A stretch of DNA of 64,000 nucleotides, from positions 54,060 to 118,059 of the forward strand of contig JBBPSI010000071.1 in NCBI GenBank assembly GCA_038093515.1, in the 5' to 3' direction. The position numbers were made by a program, and so were the translations under genes. Positions 1-13,829 of this stretch are shown here, piece by piece. The DNA is from Butyriboletus loyo (Eukaryota; Basidiomycota; Agaricomycetes; Boletales; Boletaceae). Below the pieces are notes generated by a model. That model was not told where the DNA came from, did not search any database, and saw only the letters and a program-made list of their open reading frames with translations. Position 1 is the stretch's first letter. Each line of letters begins with the position of its first letter.

Positions 1-531
1 AGATACAACTGGCACAGAGTCTGTTGATGAACGAGTTGTTCACCAACACTGGTCGATGTTCACCGACAAACAGACTAGGTGTTGATGCCACGTACCACAT
101 CGTACGTGTCCGTTCATGATGCATTGATGACCACCTTTTGCACGTACTCCGGACGATCGAGAAAAACGAAACATAGATTCAAGCATATTATATGATAGAG
201 GAACAACAGTCATAACCCGCAGCCCGTGCCAAGGGAGTGAACGTGGTCACCACGTCAAGCAAGCATAGCACCCACCACATTTTGTCACGTCCAGTGCTCA
301 GCACTTGGCAGTCGAGGTCGGGGGAGAAACAACCAAAGATGGAGAGATGGTATGAATGTCAAAAGAATGAAGACTATCGAAAAGCAAGATAATGATACGA
401 AAAGAAAGATCGGTTAAATCCAAGGTCGTAGGTAGTCGTTAGATGTCATTAGGTGGTGCCATGATGGGTACCTCAGGTGTCCAAATACTTTTTCTGCGTA
501 CCATGCGTCGAGTGTCCAAGGTCACCAAGTT
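1..531. other. Non-coding flank
   Basis: No open frame, RNA gene or repeat is recognisable here. The segment lies downstream of the stop codon of the large minus-strand gene and probably carries its 3' UTR and terminator, but no distinct signal was identified. Confidence 0.5.
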
Positions 532-3500
532 TTAACCACGGTATGAATCACGAGGCGAACGAGGGCCGAACAAGCCAGGGCTTCCGCGGTCGGGGACAAG
601 CAGAGTGGGTTCAACGGATGGCGGGGTAGGAGCCAACTGTGGATTAGCTGCAAGAGGATATCAATCAGGAGCTCAGAATATGAACCCCGAACATGGCCAA
701 ACTTACGCTGCCACGTAACCCACGAGTGGGCTTGCCTGGGTTCTGGGGGTGGCTCGACAGGAGGCGCGTCTGGCCTTTTCCGAATGCGACGACCTCGCTG
801 TGTGACGGTGCGCCAGGCTGGGCGAGCCGGTGGCATATCCTCAGGCGGGGGCGGGACTTCGGGAGGTGGTGGAGGGGGAGGGGGGGCACCCGATACCATC
901 GGTGGTTTCCTATAGTGTTTGTAAGCCACAGCCAAGGGAGACGAGAACCGAACAACAGACCAGTCAGGATCAAACTCTCCACCCGGACCGTATCTCGACT
1001 TCATCACCATGAGGTATCCAAGCTCACTGCAAGGGGGTGAGTATCAAAGTTTACATGTCGCCATAAACGGCTACACACTATTGGATGTTGCGACGTTCTT
1101 CGCGCAGCTTGCCGACCTCGTTCAAGAGCATACGAACCTCAGTGGCAAGCGCTTTGCTGAATTCGTCTAAGTACTACAGAGGGGGTTGGCATCAAAAGAA
1201 TATAACAGAATGAAGCATACGTACACCTTGGATGTTGTAAGGGACCTGCTCGTTTGCAGTGGCGCGGACAGCATTGATAGTCTCCTCGTGTTGTCGATTG
1301 CTGTCTGCTCTCCAACCTAAAAGTCCTCCAATGAGCACTGAAATCACGGGAAAAAAAGCCCGAGCCACTCACTTTCTGACAGTGCATCAAGAAGCCCTCT
1401 TAGCTCAGCGTTCTGTCGGTGCAGCTCCTCCAAGACATGCTCGATGCCTGTCCGCTAGCTTGAGCGCTGTAGAGATCAAAATTGACCCTATAACTCACCA
1501 GGTTTACCTTCGTTCGCTTGTCTTTGTTCCTCTTCGCGCTGCCTAGCCGCTGCCTGCTCATCCAAAAGTTGTGCAACCATGTTCATCAGCCCTTGGATCT
1601 GGCCATCGCGCTCCTCCTTCCAACGTTGCTTCTCTGCCCAATGCTCGTCCATAAGCGCCTTCTTCTCTTCACAGAGAGCCTGGTTCTGTTGAATCATGTT
1701 GGTGATATCGGCCAATTGGTTACGCAGTGCATCGTCCCGCTCTGCAGCCGCCATTCGCGCTTCGTTGCCTTCCGTTATGCGCGATTGCCGCTCGTTGTCA
1801 AGCTCAGCACGGGTGCGAGCGAGTTCGTCCTCGAGAGCAATAATTTTGGCTTCCCGTTCTTCGTCGAGGAGTCGGCGTGCCTCGTCGAGATGCGCACGTT
1901 CGCGTTCGCGTTCCGCGGCCAATAACTCTCGCTCACGTGCCATCTCCTCTCTTTCCATGTGCACAGTTTCCAAAATGTCAGATGCGTGTCGGGACGCTGC
2001 ATCCTGCGTGGCTGTATGAATCGACTCAAGAATCGAAGCATGATCCGGGTCGGAGGGTTGAGTGGGAGTCGGCGGAACTGGGGGAACTGGTGGAGCTTCT
2101 GCGATTCTTTCTTCCAGTTCATGGAGCAGAGTATCAGCTCGTTGTCTCGTTTCCGCGTCTCTTCGGTCTTCATTGTCAAGAAAGATGCGCTCTCTGACAT
2201 CTTCGTTATCACGGAATTCCTGTTCACGTTTACCTTCGGCATCCTGCGCGTCATGTACAATGTGCGTCAGTTGACGTTCCGCATCATCCAGTCGTTCCTG
2301 CCGTGCACGTAATGCATCCTCAAAGTCCTCGTCGCCGGGAAGTGGCTGGAGGCCTGGCGCCGGGACGTGATGAATCATTTCGCTTGGTGGTCGTCCGCCG
2401 TCCTCTTCCGTGATCATTGGAGTTGGGGCACCACGTGAAGCCGTGCGCTGAGGAGTATGTCGGCTACCTCCCACCGCAGATGCAGACGAAGGATGGCGGC
2501 TGTGCCCTTCTGGTGCGCGTTCCATTGAAGGAGAGCGCTGGCGATCATATCCCTCAGGTTCAGGGGGCATAGTAGTGTAATAGCGCTCGCCCGGTGGTAC
2601 GCGCGCCAATTCGCGTGCTAAAGGTGACGAGGGGCGATCTGTGGAACCAACTCAACATGGAAACATCATAGTAAATCGCAGAAACCTACATGTGCGGGGT
2701 TCTCCGGGGCCGCCCAATCGGATAATGGTAGGAGGCGCCGGAGAAGCAGGCGGGGGGTGAGGAAGAGCTCCGGCTGTATCTCTCTCAGCAGGTCCAGGTC
2801 CTCGGGTGGACCTGGTTTCGGACGGTGGAGCACGTGCTCGATCACCAGGATCACCCTCTCTGATGTCTGGACGGCGGTCAGAGCGACCACTGGGACGGCG
2901 CTCGGGAGAGCGTCGGCCTGGATCTTCTGGGGAGCGCTCCCTCTCCTCCTCAGGATGATTCCTATCGCCTCGACCACGACGCCTAGCGGGATAATCATCA
3001 GGATGCCTGTAAGATGACCTATCTTCTGGGTCAGAGCGACCACCGCGACGTCGCTCGGGAGAGCGTCGGCCTGGATCTTCTGGGGAGCGCTCCCTTTCCT
3101 CAGGATGATCCCTCTCGTCTCGACCATGACGCCTAGCGGGATAATCGTCAGGATGCCTGTAAGATGACCTATCTTCTGGGTCAGAGCGACCACTGGGACG
3201 TCGCTCGGGAGAGCGTCGACCTGGATCTTCTGACGAGCGCTCCCTCTCGTCCTCAGGATGATCCCTATCGCCTCGACCGCGACGCCTAGCGGGATAATCA
3301 TCAGGATGCCTGTAAGATGACCTATCTTCTGGGTCATCGCCGTAGCGGCCATATCCTCGGCGCCTCGTACGGTCCGATGGGTAATCATCGTCAGAACGGC
3401 CGTATCCTTGGCGCCTCGCACGTTCGGGTGAGTAGTCATCATCATGATATCTGCGGTATCGGTCTCCATGTCGAGGTTCGTCATCATACCCAGGGGAACG

Positions 3501-6500
3501 ATATCGCCTACGGTAGGTTCCATCATCTGGTGAATAGGACCGAGAACGTCGATCGTCGTCGAGATGCCTGCGTCGGCGTAGTCGGCGAGAAGGTGAACGC
3601 GAGACTTCGCGAGGAGGGGAACGCGAGACTTCATGAGTACGCGGACGAGGACTTCCTGGACTATACCGACGTGATCCGCCAGTCGAGAGAGGAGGGAATG
3701 CATGTATGGTGGGGGATATGTGAACATGGTCATCGGATGGTGGCACAATTATGGTTGCAGGTACTGCAATTGGAGAACGATCCTGACTACTTTGAACGAC
3801 CATGACAGGCGGCCTTGTGCTTGTCCTAGAACTTGCTCGAGATGGTCCATATACCGATCCTGGTATCTGTACAGGCGGGTGGATGACAATGGGTGCTGGC
3901 TGCATAGGCATAGGGGGTTGTCCAATAGTTATACTCGGGGGCACAGCGATCCCAAGTTGGACTGGCGCGTCTGGTTGTCCTGGTCTAACAAGGATGGGTT
4001 CCGAGGTTACGCTCGGCTGGACTATATGTCTGACCGTTTGTTGAAGCAGGGGGCTGCCAACGGAATGCGCAACCGGCACAACAGCGGGTACATCGGCTCT
4101 GGGACTAGGAGGTGGCTGGAATGTCTGCTGGCTGGGTGTCGAGCTTCCCGAATCATGTCCGGTGTGCGACGGTGGAACGATTATCGTACCTTGCGCGAGC
4201 ACCGGAAGAGGCGAACCCGATCCGGATGACGGTGTCGACGGTATCACTAGCTCGTCAAGGTCATGTTCTCTGGGAGTATATCCACCTGGACCCGGCGTGC
4301 GATATCCCTCGTACGGTGTTCCTGCGGGGCGAACGGGACCCATAGGACCCATGTATTGCCCAGGTTCTGGCATTTCCATTCGCCATCCCAATGGTGGTTC
4401 AGGAATGACGGGGGAGAGGACGCTCGGCGACCGTTCGAACCCAGGCACGACCGGAGCCTGGGGACCAGCCGGTGGACCAAATCCAATTGGATACATGCCA
4501 GCGGGAACTACTGGTGGTATAGGGCCAGGAGGGACTGGTGGAATAATGAAACCACCTGCACCCTGACCAAAATTCACAGGCTCAACTGGAGGCCCTGCCT
4601 GAGGCTGCTGAGGTTGAGGCATAGGGATAGCTGCACAGAGTCAAGTATCAGAACTAAAATCATGTCGAACTCGAGGTATTGGCGCCAACCTGGTCCTACG
4701 CCAACACCCAAGCGGCTCAAGTCGGTCCTCAGCTGATCAACGCGAGCAGTGACACCCCGCAACTCGGCTTGCCGATCTTGTACATCTCTTGCGAGCCAGT
4801 CATTGAGGCCACTCATGTACCTCATTAATTCACGCTGCTGATCCACTGTTGCGAGTTGTGCGAGTCGGTGTTCCTATCGTCAACATTATCATCGCTGCCC
4901 GAGACATTATAAGGAATGCTCACTCGTAGAATTGCCATCAACGTGTCAAATAGGGGTAGTTGAACAACTGTCTGAAGATTCGTCAATCAGATGTCGTGCG
5001 GGACATCTGGCATTACTTACCGGACCTGGTGGCATTGGGACATAAACTGGACCTTGGGCCTGATCACTTGGTCGTCTGGGTTGGCCATCTAGCACGGGAG
5101 GTGGTGGCACAATACCCCCCTGAACATAAAATACCTCAGCTCCACTCGGTTGCAACTGGCAGCACAGCATACCTCAGGTCGGCGTCGGTACCAACTAGTG
5201 GATCCAGTAACAGGGTCTTCTCCTCCTAGGTCTGGCGGGGCGGTGGGAGAGCGATCATACAAGCTTTCTGGCTGAAGTCGACATCAGACGAAGTTGCAAG
5301 GAGACAGCTGAAAAAACAACAACATACCAGCCAAGGCCCAGGAGGGCGGACTACTGGCCTCCGTTCTCGCGGTGGCTCTGGTTGGGACGGAGAGGGATGA
5401 GTGGTAGGTTCCGTTCTACGTGGACGAGGCGGTGTATCCTGAAGGGCTAGTTCCTCGGCCCTTGGCTGTCTTCTAGGGGGTTGAAGAGGGACTCTAGGTG
5501 GTGGAGGGCGTCGAAGAGGCCGATGCAACGTTTCTGGGGACCAAATCGATTGTTGCGGGAACGGAGGTGCCGTCTCTGGCCTTAGTACCGGACTCGCGCT
5601 CCTGGACCGAGATGGCCTTGGAGCAGGTTGATAAACGAATGGAATCAGCTGGGGCGGTGGCTGGATATCTGAAGGAACCGGTGCAGGTGGTATATTCAGT
5701 AGCTCCATCAATTGTTCATCCAATGCAGGACCAGCTTGGCGGGGTGCAGGCATGTGAATGGGAAGACGGCCCCGTTCCCGTGCTCGGACCATACTCTCCC
5801 AACGAGAAAGCAAGCTATCTGCATCAGCTTGGGAATCCTCCGACTCTGTGACAGAACGCTCGTCCCTGTGTCCGCTTACTCTTGTGTCCGAGACTCGGAC
5901 GGTCTCCGTTTCCTCTACGGCGGTCGTTCGTTGTTGTCGCTGAGTTGTAGCCTCTCGGGCATCGATTAACGTCTCAATGAGAGTCTGAATATGGTGCAAC
6001 CGGTCAGATATTTCCGTATTGTCCTGCGGTGCAGGTCTAGCTTGTCGAAGCTCATCCAACATTTCGTTGGTTGATGTCTGTCCTTCCCAGAGCGCCGTCG
6101 TCTGTTCCCGTAATTGCGTCAGCATATTTCGGATAGTGGTCATAGCAATTCCTTCCACTGGTCGGGCAGTTTCACTAGAGTCCGTAGACTCTGTAGAGGG
6201 CGTCGGTGAGGTAGGGGGAGGAGTAGGGGAAGATGATGATGAGGTAAGAGAGAGTGTCGGCCCAGGCGATGACTCGGAAGACGAGATGATCGACGGGGTA
6301 AAATCAGACGAAGGCGACGACGGTTCCGATGGCCAGGCAGGAGAAGGTGGAGGCATCAGCACTTCCTCTTCATCCGTACCCAAAAGGCTAAAGTCATCCG
6401 AATGATGGGAAGACAAGAAAGACCCAAAAGAAGTCGTTGAACTGAGTGAAGGAGACCTGACAGGAGGTGGTGTGAGAGTGATTGGGACCAAACCCGGCCG

Positions 6501-9500
6501 CGATCGAGGTCCAACTGGCGCAGGTCTGGACTCCGAGATGACGCTGATGGCACATACACCCTGGTCCCTATGCTCGGAGATGACACTGACGGCAGCGACA
6601 GACTGGTCTCTATGGGGAACAGCAAGAGGCTCTGGCCGTTCTGCGACGACAACCCTCTCGGTTGCAACCAAGTGGGTGCGTACGTATTCTGATAGATCGT
6701 ATAGTTCATCTCGAATTATTCGTACGTTTTCGGAGATTTCGTGAGTCTCCTGACCCCTGAAACGGTCCAATTCGTGGATATGGTGGAGTAACCGGTCAAT
6801 TTCGTGTGTTATGACCTCCGTGCCCTCGGTTTGCGTGTGCGTTGGTTCCGTCTCCAGTTCAGAATGGATGGAGGGCTTATTGGTCTGCGGAGTGCTGACA
6901 CTGACACTGAGGGAAGGCGCAGGTGAAGAATGTACAGGTGAATAAACAGGAGCAGGGGATTCGGGAAGTGGTACCATCGTTGGATGAGGGTACTACGCGC
7001 GATGAGAACACGAAACATACGGACTGCATGAGGTACTCACAAAATGCACTGAGCTTATACTTGAACTACGAAGACTTGACAAGAGGGAAGGTTCCGTTGA
7101 TACCTCAGAAGGGGCCGGAACATCAGCCAGCGACACGACATCGTCCTCCACCAGGCTGAATCTAGTCGAAAGACTGGAAACGCTGGACACCGTGGACGGA
7201 GTGCGAGACAAAGACGAAGATGTCGCAGACGTGATTGAGAAAGGGGTGGGGCCACTAGAGGGTGAGGAGACAGAATGGGTGACCGGAGCAGGCGGCGGCG
7301 GCGGCGCTGGTGGAAGAGGTGTTGATACTACTGAAGTGGTGATCGTTTCTGTCATGGCCGTCAAGCTTCCGAAGCTGGTTAATGGAGAAACACTTGGACG
7401 CATAAATGATGTTTCGAAGGAGGCGTCATGCCCATCCTGAATTTGAAGTGACTGCGTGAGAGGCGTCGGCTGAAGCTGCGACGACTCATATGAAAAGTCA
7501 GTTTCTGAAGCCCACTGGGACGGATGGATGGAAGGAGAGGACTCCGTAGTCGCCAATGGGGCTGGAGATGAGAGGCCCTCTTCGCTCACGGGGAGATCGC
7601 TCATAACAAACTCGGAAGACTCGGTACTGGATACAGTGCGCATCCGAGATGACTCGTCTTCAGAGCTCGACTCGGCGGTCGAAGGTAGAGGGATCGAAAG
7701 CTCGTCGGAGCTTACTATCGACGACGATGGGCGGACTACCGTCACCTCAAGATGCTCTGAGTCGAGGTCCCGACTGGCGGTCGATATAGTGGGACTGAAC
7801 TCCGATGGAGGAAGCGGTACGGATTCGGGAGTGACGTTTGGAAGGACATCCGACTCCGAAGGTTGCAGCGAAGGAACGTCCGTAGGTGTTGGTGCCCTCT
7901 CGACGGGGAGATCGACGGCCCACGAAAGCGGTGTGCTCGCCTCGGAAGGGATCGTCCTGCATAAAGACGCGGTCTCGTAATGAGTTTCTGATGGCTCCGT
8001 ACGCGGGCACTCGCAGAGCGCCGCCGTGACAAACTCTGTTTCCGTCTCCGTTTTGCACTTCTCCACAGTCATATATTCGGATGAGACATCCGAAGCACAG
8101 CGGTCCACCGTGTGAAACTCAGTGGAGGTCTCGGTTTTACATTGTTCGACGGTCATATAGTCGGTTTCGGAAGGAATTGAAGGCAGTGACTTGAAGGATG
8201 CAGTCGACGGGGAATTGGCAGTTTCATACCCTTCACTACCCGAGCCGTCTGGGATCTCGAGAGCAGACAGGGCTGTGGTGGAAGGAGCAGGAGTCGGAGT
8301 ACTGGAGCGGCTTCTTGTCCAGGTGCTTAACGTGGAGCGACTCTGTGAGGCTGTGTAGCCCGAAGCCATGTTCTCCTTGTCAGAAAAGCAGTTCCTGCTA
8401 TAGTGCCTCCTCCGAATCCCGGGGCTCCTGGACAAGGAAGAAGGGGAAGTTGAAGTGTAGCTGCTGTAAGTGTACGATCCATCATGCGAGTCACCTAAAT
8501 AGGAGTTCGATTCGGTACGTCGGTAGGACAGCGTCGAAGGAACAATTTGTGTATTTGAGCCACCGGACGTGAATTCGAACGCCGTCTCGTCAGTTACAAT
8601 ACCAGTCGTGGTCCGGTGCACGTCAGATGACGAAGTGGAAGAATCTGACATAGTATAGAATGAGTTTGTGGTGGTGTGAGGCTCACTGGATGATGTCCTC
8701 GAACCAGCGGAGAAGAAATTATCGTCCGAGATATCAGACAGGGGACGCGTCTTGGTTTTACCACTGGGGGGCGGGGTGACGCGCACTTCACCACCAAGCC
8801 TAGGACCGCTGGATACAGTCACCGGTGACCCATCGCCCAAGATTACACCACCAACAAGACTTAAGCCGAACCCAAGGCCAGGCTTCGCATTCCTCGCTCG
8901 ACTAACTGCGGAGGCGAACTCTTCGTCAAGATCAGTAAGCGAGCTTGTACGACGGAGGGAACTACTTCGACTGGCTCCAATGACACGTGGATCGCCGGGA
9001 TAGAGGTACGACCGATTAGACACGGCTGCATCGTCTGTGGTACGCGTATGGTGCGGAGGGAACGACGGAGCACGTGATAGCGATCCGGTGCTCGAAGAGT
9101 CTGAGAACGTATGCAGGTCCGACAGGCTGGGAATTGTGTGTAAAGGCGGGACAAACACAGTCGATGCTGAGCCGGAGCCAGGCCCAGCGCCAGAAGCACT
9201 GGTGGTACTCGTCATGGAGCGGATTGTTCTGATCGAGCCCGCAGGAGAACCAGGCTCTGAACGGCTCGGTAACGTAACGGAGCGATCCAACGCTTCCCTA
9301 CGAGAGATTATCAATGAAAGAGACCTGTAGAAGTAAAAACACGACATACCAGATAGCACTAACCCAACGGACTCTCTGCCTTGCACTTTCTGCAGCCAGC
9401 CGTTCGACGCCGTCACTGTACAGAAGCTGGAAAGGACATAATAACTCCATCAAAGGAGGACAGTCACCCTCAGCGATTTGAGCGCGAGCGGCGATCGTCC

Positions 9501-11178
9501 CGACATCTTCTTTTGCGCTGGGGTGGCTCGGGGAGGGCACAGAGCGCACTTCGGTACAATTGAGCAAATCCAATGTTACGACGCCTCTGCCTCCGCCACG
9601 AGCAATCCAAGACAGGAGTAACATGTGTGGGTATAGCAATGCTTCGCAACGTTGCCAGCAATATGGAGGTCCGGAATGCACGTTTAAATACCACATATCA
9701 CCAATACGGAGCGGCTAAAAGTCATGGTTAATGCTAAAAAATTAAGAACATGCGGGCACAAACCTCTCGACTGTCCCGTGCGTAAGCACCCAAATCGGTC
9801 ATATCAAAGGGTGGGGGGATAATACTGCTGTTGACGCTCTTTGGGGTCGTCGGTGGATTGTGAACGTTACCTGTATTCTCCGAAGTGGACTGCTGTTCCC
9901 TCTCGACCCGTGAGGCACGTCTACGGAGGCCAAAAATACGTTCAGGCTTTACTACCGGCGAAACGGCTGACTCAGTAGACGAGTTTGCAGTGTTTCCCAA
10001 AGCTGGAGTGCGCTCTTTCCATGCTGCGACTATGTTGCGGACTGACATGAGAGGAGAACGCGGAGATGTTTGTGGTCGGCGTAAGGGCGAAACCGTCGGC
10101 GAAATGGCAGACGAGGTTGTCACACTCCTTGCCTCTGCAAATGTGTTGGAAAAGGTGCTTGCAAAATCACTTGGGCTTAGCTGCGTGCCACTCCTAACTG
10201 CTGGCCCCCTAGTGGGCGGTGCCAAAAGAGAGGAAGACGACAATGCATCTGAGACGGAAGACGCAGAGGAAATGGTCGAACCAGCTTTGCTCTTCGCCGG
10301 GGACGAGGGGCGCGAACCATAGCCGGTAGATGTCCCATAGCCGGTTGTCGTATACCCATAGCCGGTCGTGCTGCTCATGTACTGGGTAGACTGGCTGTGC
10401 GGGAAGAATGGACTGTGGGCACGATTTCCCGGCATTGACGACGTGCGAGAGTGACTGAACGGAGTATCGGAAGGTGATGCTTGATCTTCGAAAAAAGCAA
10501 TGAGGTCGCCAGTTCTTCTTCCGACTGGCCGGTCAGAGGTCAAATCTGTCACAGATCGACTGTGAAAATGACCAGGGGAAGTGGTACCAATACGATGGGC
10601 GGAAAGCCGAGGCCCGTCAGGAGTCAAGGTCGTGGGCTGAGCACCATCTCGCAGGTAGGACACAGGGCGTGAGGGAATGTTCTCTGTACGTTCCGAGATT
10701 GTGCTCAGGCGGTTGCCTTCGCGGTTATAGATGGAATATGTGTCAAGACTGGTTGAATACGATGGAGTTGTCCCCGTGTAGGACGACGGTCTGGAGCCAC
10801 GCGACCACTCAGTGAGCATATCTTCGGTACCGTCGAGTTCGTTTTCAAGGTCATTCAAAGCTGCTTCTACCTCGGCCCTTTCTTCTACGGAGTTTTCTTC
10901 GGTGTACGAATCGTACGAAACGCCAGACCTGGTTGGCGAGACATCGACACGCCGCATGCGCCGATCCGATGTGGCACCGTCGCTGTCGGAGGAGGCGAGC
11001 GGTGCGTCTGGAATGGCTCATCGCATCGAATGAATGCAGCACGACAAAGACACGCACCAGAGCTCGTGTAAGAGTATCTTGATGGAGAGAACATAGATTG
11101 TGAGTGAGTAAAGGAGGAAAACGTCGCGGTCCCAAAAGGGGGGGACCTAGGGTCAGCACTGGAATTGTAACTAGACAT
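532..11178 (-). CDS. Giant PH-domain / coiled-coil protein (16 exons)
   Basis: Exons, given high to low on the minus strand: 11178-11058, 11007-9764, 9714-9350, 9297-7041, 6992-5328, 5271-5173, 5119-5021, 4971-4924, 4873-4690, 4630-2690, 2638-1499, 1447-1373, 1316-1225, 1173-1079, 1026-707, 647-532. All phases close and give about 3,286 residues. Residues about 456-577 (exon 3) look like a pleckstrin-homology domain, with motifs WYLNVHSGPPY, LLLSWIARGGGRGVVTLDL and a closing RVRWVSAIW. A Ser/Thr/Pro-rich disordered stretch follows. Residues about 2380-2620 are SR/RD-rich and include three 50-51 aa tandem repeats. Residues about 2740-3140 form a Glu/Arg-rich coiled coil, and the tail is proline-rich. 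Phosphoinositide binding at a membrane is inference from the PH fold; no function is known to me. The chain could be two genes joined near 5.1-5.3 kb, but no start or stop signal there demands it. Confidence 0.65.
2878..3335 (-). repeat. Coding tandem repeat, 3 x about 152 bp
   Basis: Three consecutive copies encode a 50-51 residue unit that starts DPEDRSSYRHPDDYPARR and ends in a Pro/Gly/Arg/Ser segment. The copies are nearly identical at DNA level, for example the block ggatgcctgtaagatgacct recurs at about 3001, 3151 and 3303. The unit is charged (Arg, Asp, Glu) and resembles the RD/SR linkers of RNA-associated proteins. The middle copy is one codon shorter. Copy number may vary between strains. 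Confidence 0.85.
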
Positions 11179-11381
11179 GGTCAGTACATTGCCAAGGGGT
11201 ATACAAACAGATCGCTTGGGTTTGGTCGTCGAGGTGACGGAGGAAACTCAACCAAACTAAGTTTAGGGTAGACTCGCTCGCGGTCGCGTCAGTCACATGA
11301 TCGTCCCTCATCGCTTAGGTAACCAATTCCCATTCCCTCGCCTTTGTCGTGCGACACAGTAACGAACGCCATACCACCATC
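11179..11381. promoter_or_regulatory. Shared divergent promoter, PH gene / RBX1
   Basis: Only 203 bp separate the two divergent start codons, so the promoters must share or abut control elements. A CCAAT motif lies about 55 bp upstream of the RBX1 ATG, and two TGACG/CGTCA-type half sites are present. No TATA box is evident. Confidence 0.5.
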
Positions 11382-11987
<606 letters not shown>

Positions 11988-12273
11988 TTCAGTTTTACCG
12001 TCTTTTCCCGGAACCTGTATCGTAGAAGTCTGCTATTCTTCTGAGCGCACCAACTTCTGCACGCCGTGTCGTCATATCTGATGAGTTACTTCTGTGATTG
12101 CGAGGTTGGTCCATAACCACTCCGCCGGGACGGAACCAGACGAACATCCAATGCAGTCATTGGTTATATTGTATACCAAGGCATTACCTACGTGCGAAGG
12201 ATTGTTACGAGTGATTCGAGAGCTCATGTGCATGGTCCCACAAGTCAGAAACGATGCGACGATGAAAATGCAC

Positions 12274-13465
12274 TCATATTTGCAAGCCATTCTCCAACGG
12301 TCGGGAGCGTGCCGACAACATCCGTTCGAGCCCTTCTTGTAGTACCTGATCTTGGAGAGGAAAGACAGGCCATGACTTTTCCCACCTCTCCTCGGGTAGC
12401 GAACTCCAATTTGGCGATGGCGTCGATAAAATATGGGAGAAGTCTTTCACATCAACATATTTGCTCTCCTGTGGTTACGGACAAATATCAAGCTCGATCC
12501 TTGATTAGAATATGGAAAACGGACGGCTGACCTGGAGGGAACCTCCGCGCACAAGATTGCTTGGATAGGTTGTAAATCGAATACCTGAGCAGTGCTCAAT
12601 GATTGGGTCTGATCCGCTTTCAAGATACACATCAACTGCCGTCGAGTCGTGCATGCGGAACTAGGGACAACAGTTAATCGGAAGTAATGAGAACGAGAAA
12701 TGTCGTGTATCTTACTTGATGACAACCAACCACGATCACACACTCCAACAAATCGTGAAGAATGATACTGCCGGCGATCTGTGGTAACAAAATAACGGAT
12801 TTAGAAACCCGCTGTACATGGAGCGCAGTGATCTTTGTGTGATCTCCGTCGCTGGGGAGCAAATTCACAATACAGTTGTCAAGATCAGATATCGAAACTT
12901 CCGCTGACGAGTTGGAAGAGTGAACGTCGAGGATGGTCAAGTAGCGATGGGAGAACGCGGCCAAGGTCTTCGCAGACTCGATCAGGGTTGACTGTGATTT
13001 TGTGGGAGGCCCGGCGACTGATGCATGTCCAGTTGACGGCTTTGTTTTCGTGGCCTTGCGCTTGAATGAAAACTTGGGCACACTAGCTGAAGCCCCGCGA
13101 AGCTCTTCGATGCTCCTCTCCAGCGTCCTGAGTTGCTGTCTGATAGGATGACCGGAAACCTTACTGTCGGGATAGCGTACGACTTACGAGTTCGTACTGT
13201 CTCTGATCATAGCTCGGAAGACTCCCAGTAGCATCACTGAGGCTTTTGGTCAAACGCGAGAGATCCGATGTCAGAGTCGCCATCGTGGCTGGAGGAACAT
13301 CGAGGGTGCTCTTCAGTGCATCTAGCCGGGATGCCAGCTCTGCGGACTCGTGCGTTAGATTACAAGGGTGGTATGTAGTTTAGGGCAGAGCAGACCAGAG
13401 GCGGTCGCGTTGAAATCCACGTAGAATTTCTGTGCGAAGGTCCACTTGGGTTCAGAGCAAGACAT
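12274..13465 (-). CDS. Tubulin-specific chaperone C (TBCC)
   Basis: GTPase activator for beta-tubulin in the tubulin-folding supercomplex, acting with cofactors D and E. Exons 13465-13396, 13339-13188, 13135-12716, 12660-12532 and 12468-12274 give 321 residues, close to the human 346. The N-terminal 110 residues are helical (spectrin-like part, including DQRQYELQLRTLERSIEELR). The C-terminal TBCC/C-CAP beta-helix runs from about residue 150. It contains the catalytic-type segment CHQFRMHDSTAVDVYL, where the Arg of the Q-x-R-x-H motif is retained, followed by IIEHCSGIRFTTYP. All phases close. The start is the first in-frame Met, MSCSEPKWTF. The stop is TGA at 12276-12274, about 290 bp from the RBX1 stop. 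Confidence 0.88.
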
Positions 13466-13614
13466 CAAGAGCAACGATGACGAGCGGTGTAAAAGGGCTC
13501 TTGGACGTCCGACCTGCTTAGTAGCTACCTGTGGGTGAACTGTCCAGCTTGGAATGACAGGAATGACCTGACTTTTACTGTTTACTAGAATCTTGCTAGA
13601 ATCGGACTAATGTC
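13466..13614. other. Upstream flank of TBCC gene
   Basis: Short non-coding stretch between the TBCC start codon and the SINE. It ends in the left copy (13599-13614) of the 16-bp target-site duplication. Confidence 0.5.
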
Positions 13615-13741
13615 TTTTTTGGAGACTAAACTGTCGCACACTACCCACTAAAACCCTCTGGTGGTTGGTGGGGGAATTGAACCCGCGACTCATGACATGT
13701 GACATGGAAAGTGGCATATCCACTAAGCCACCAGACCCCCC
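13615..13741 (-). mobile_element. tRNA-derived SINE, 127 bp
   Basis: On the minus strand the unit opens GGGGGGTCTGG and carries an RNA polymerase III A box (TGGCTTAGTGG) and B box (GGGTTCAATTCC) spaced as in a tRNA. It continues as a short unrelated body and ends in six A residues. The tRNA-like head spans 13737-13663. Its acceptor arms pair imperfectly (three mismatches) and the anticodon arm is disrupted by a tandem TGACATG, so it is not a working tRNA. The unit is flanked by a 16-bp direct repeat, gaatcggactaatgtc at 13599-13614 and gaatcggactagtgtc at 13742-13757 (15 of 16 identical). This is the signature of LINE-mediated retroposition. Confidence 0.75.
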
Positions 13742-13829
13742 GAATCGGACTAGTGTCGCCCGCGGGCTCGATAAAGGAACGCTACCTAAGCCATGGCACT
13801 AGCTCGCTTCTTCCAGCCCACTCACCATA

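Noticed and set aside
13663..13737. Functional tRNA gene
   Set aside because: A and B boxes are present, but the acceptor stem has three mismatches and the anticodon arm carries extra bases. The A-tail and target duplication show it is the head of a SINE.
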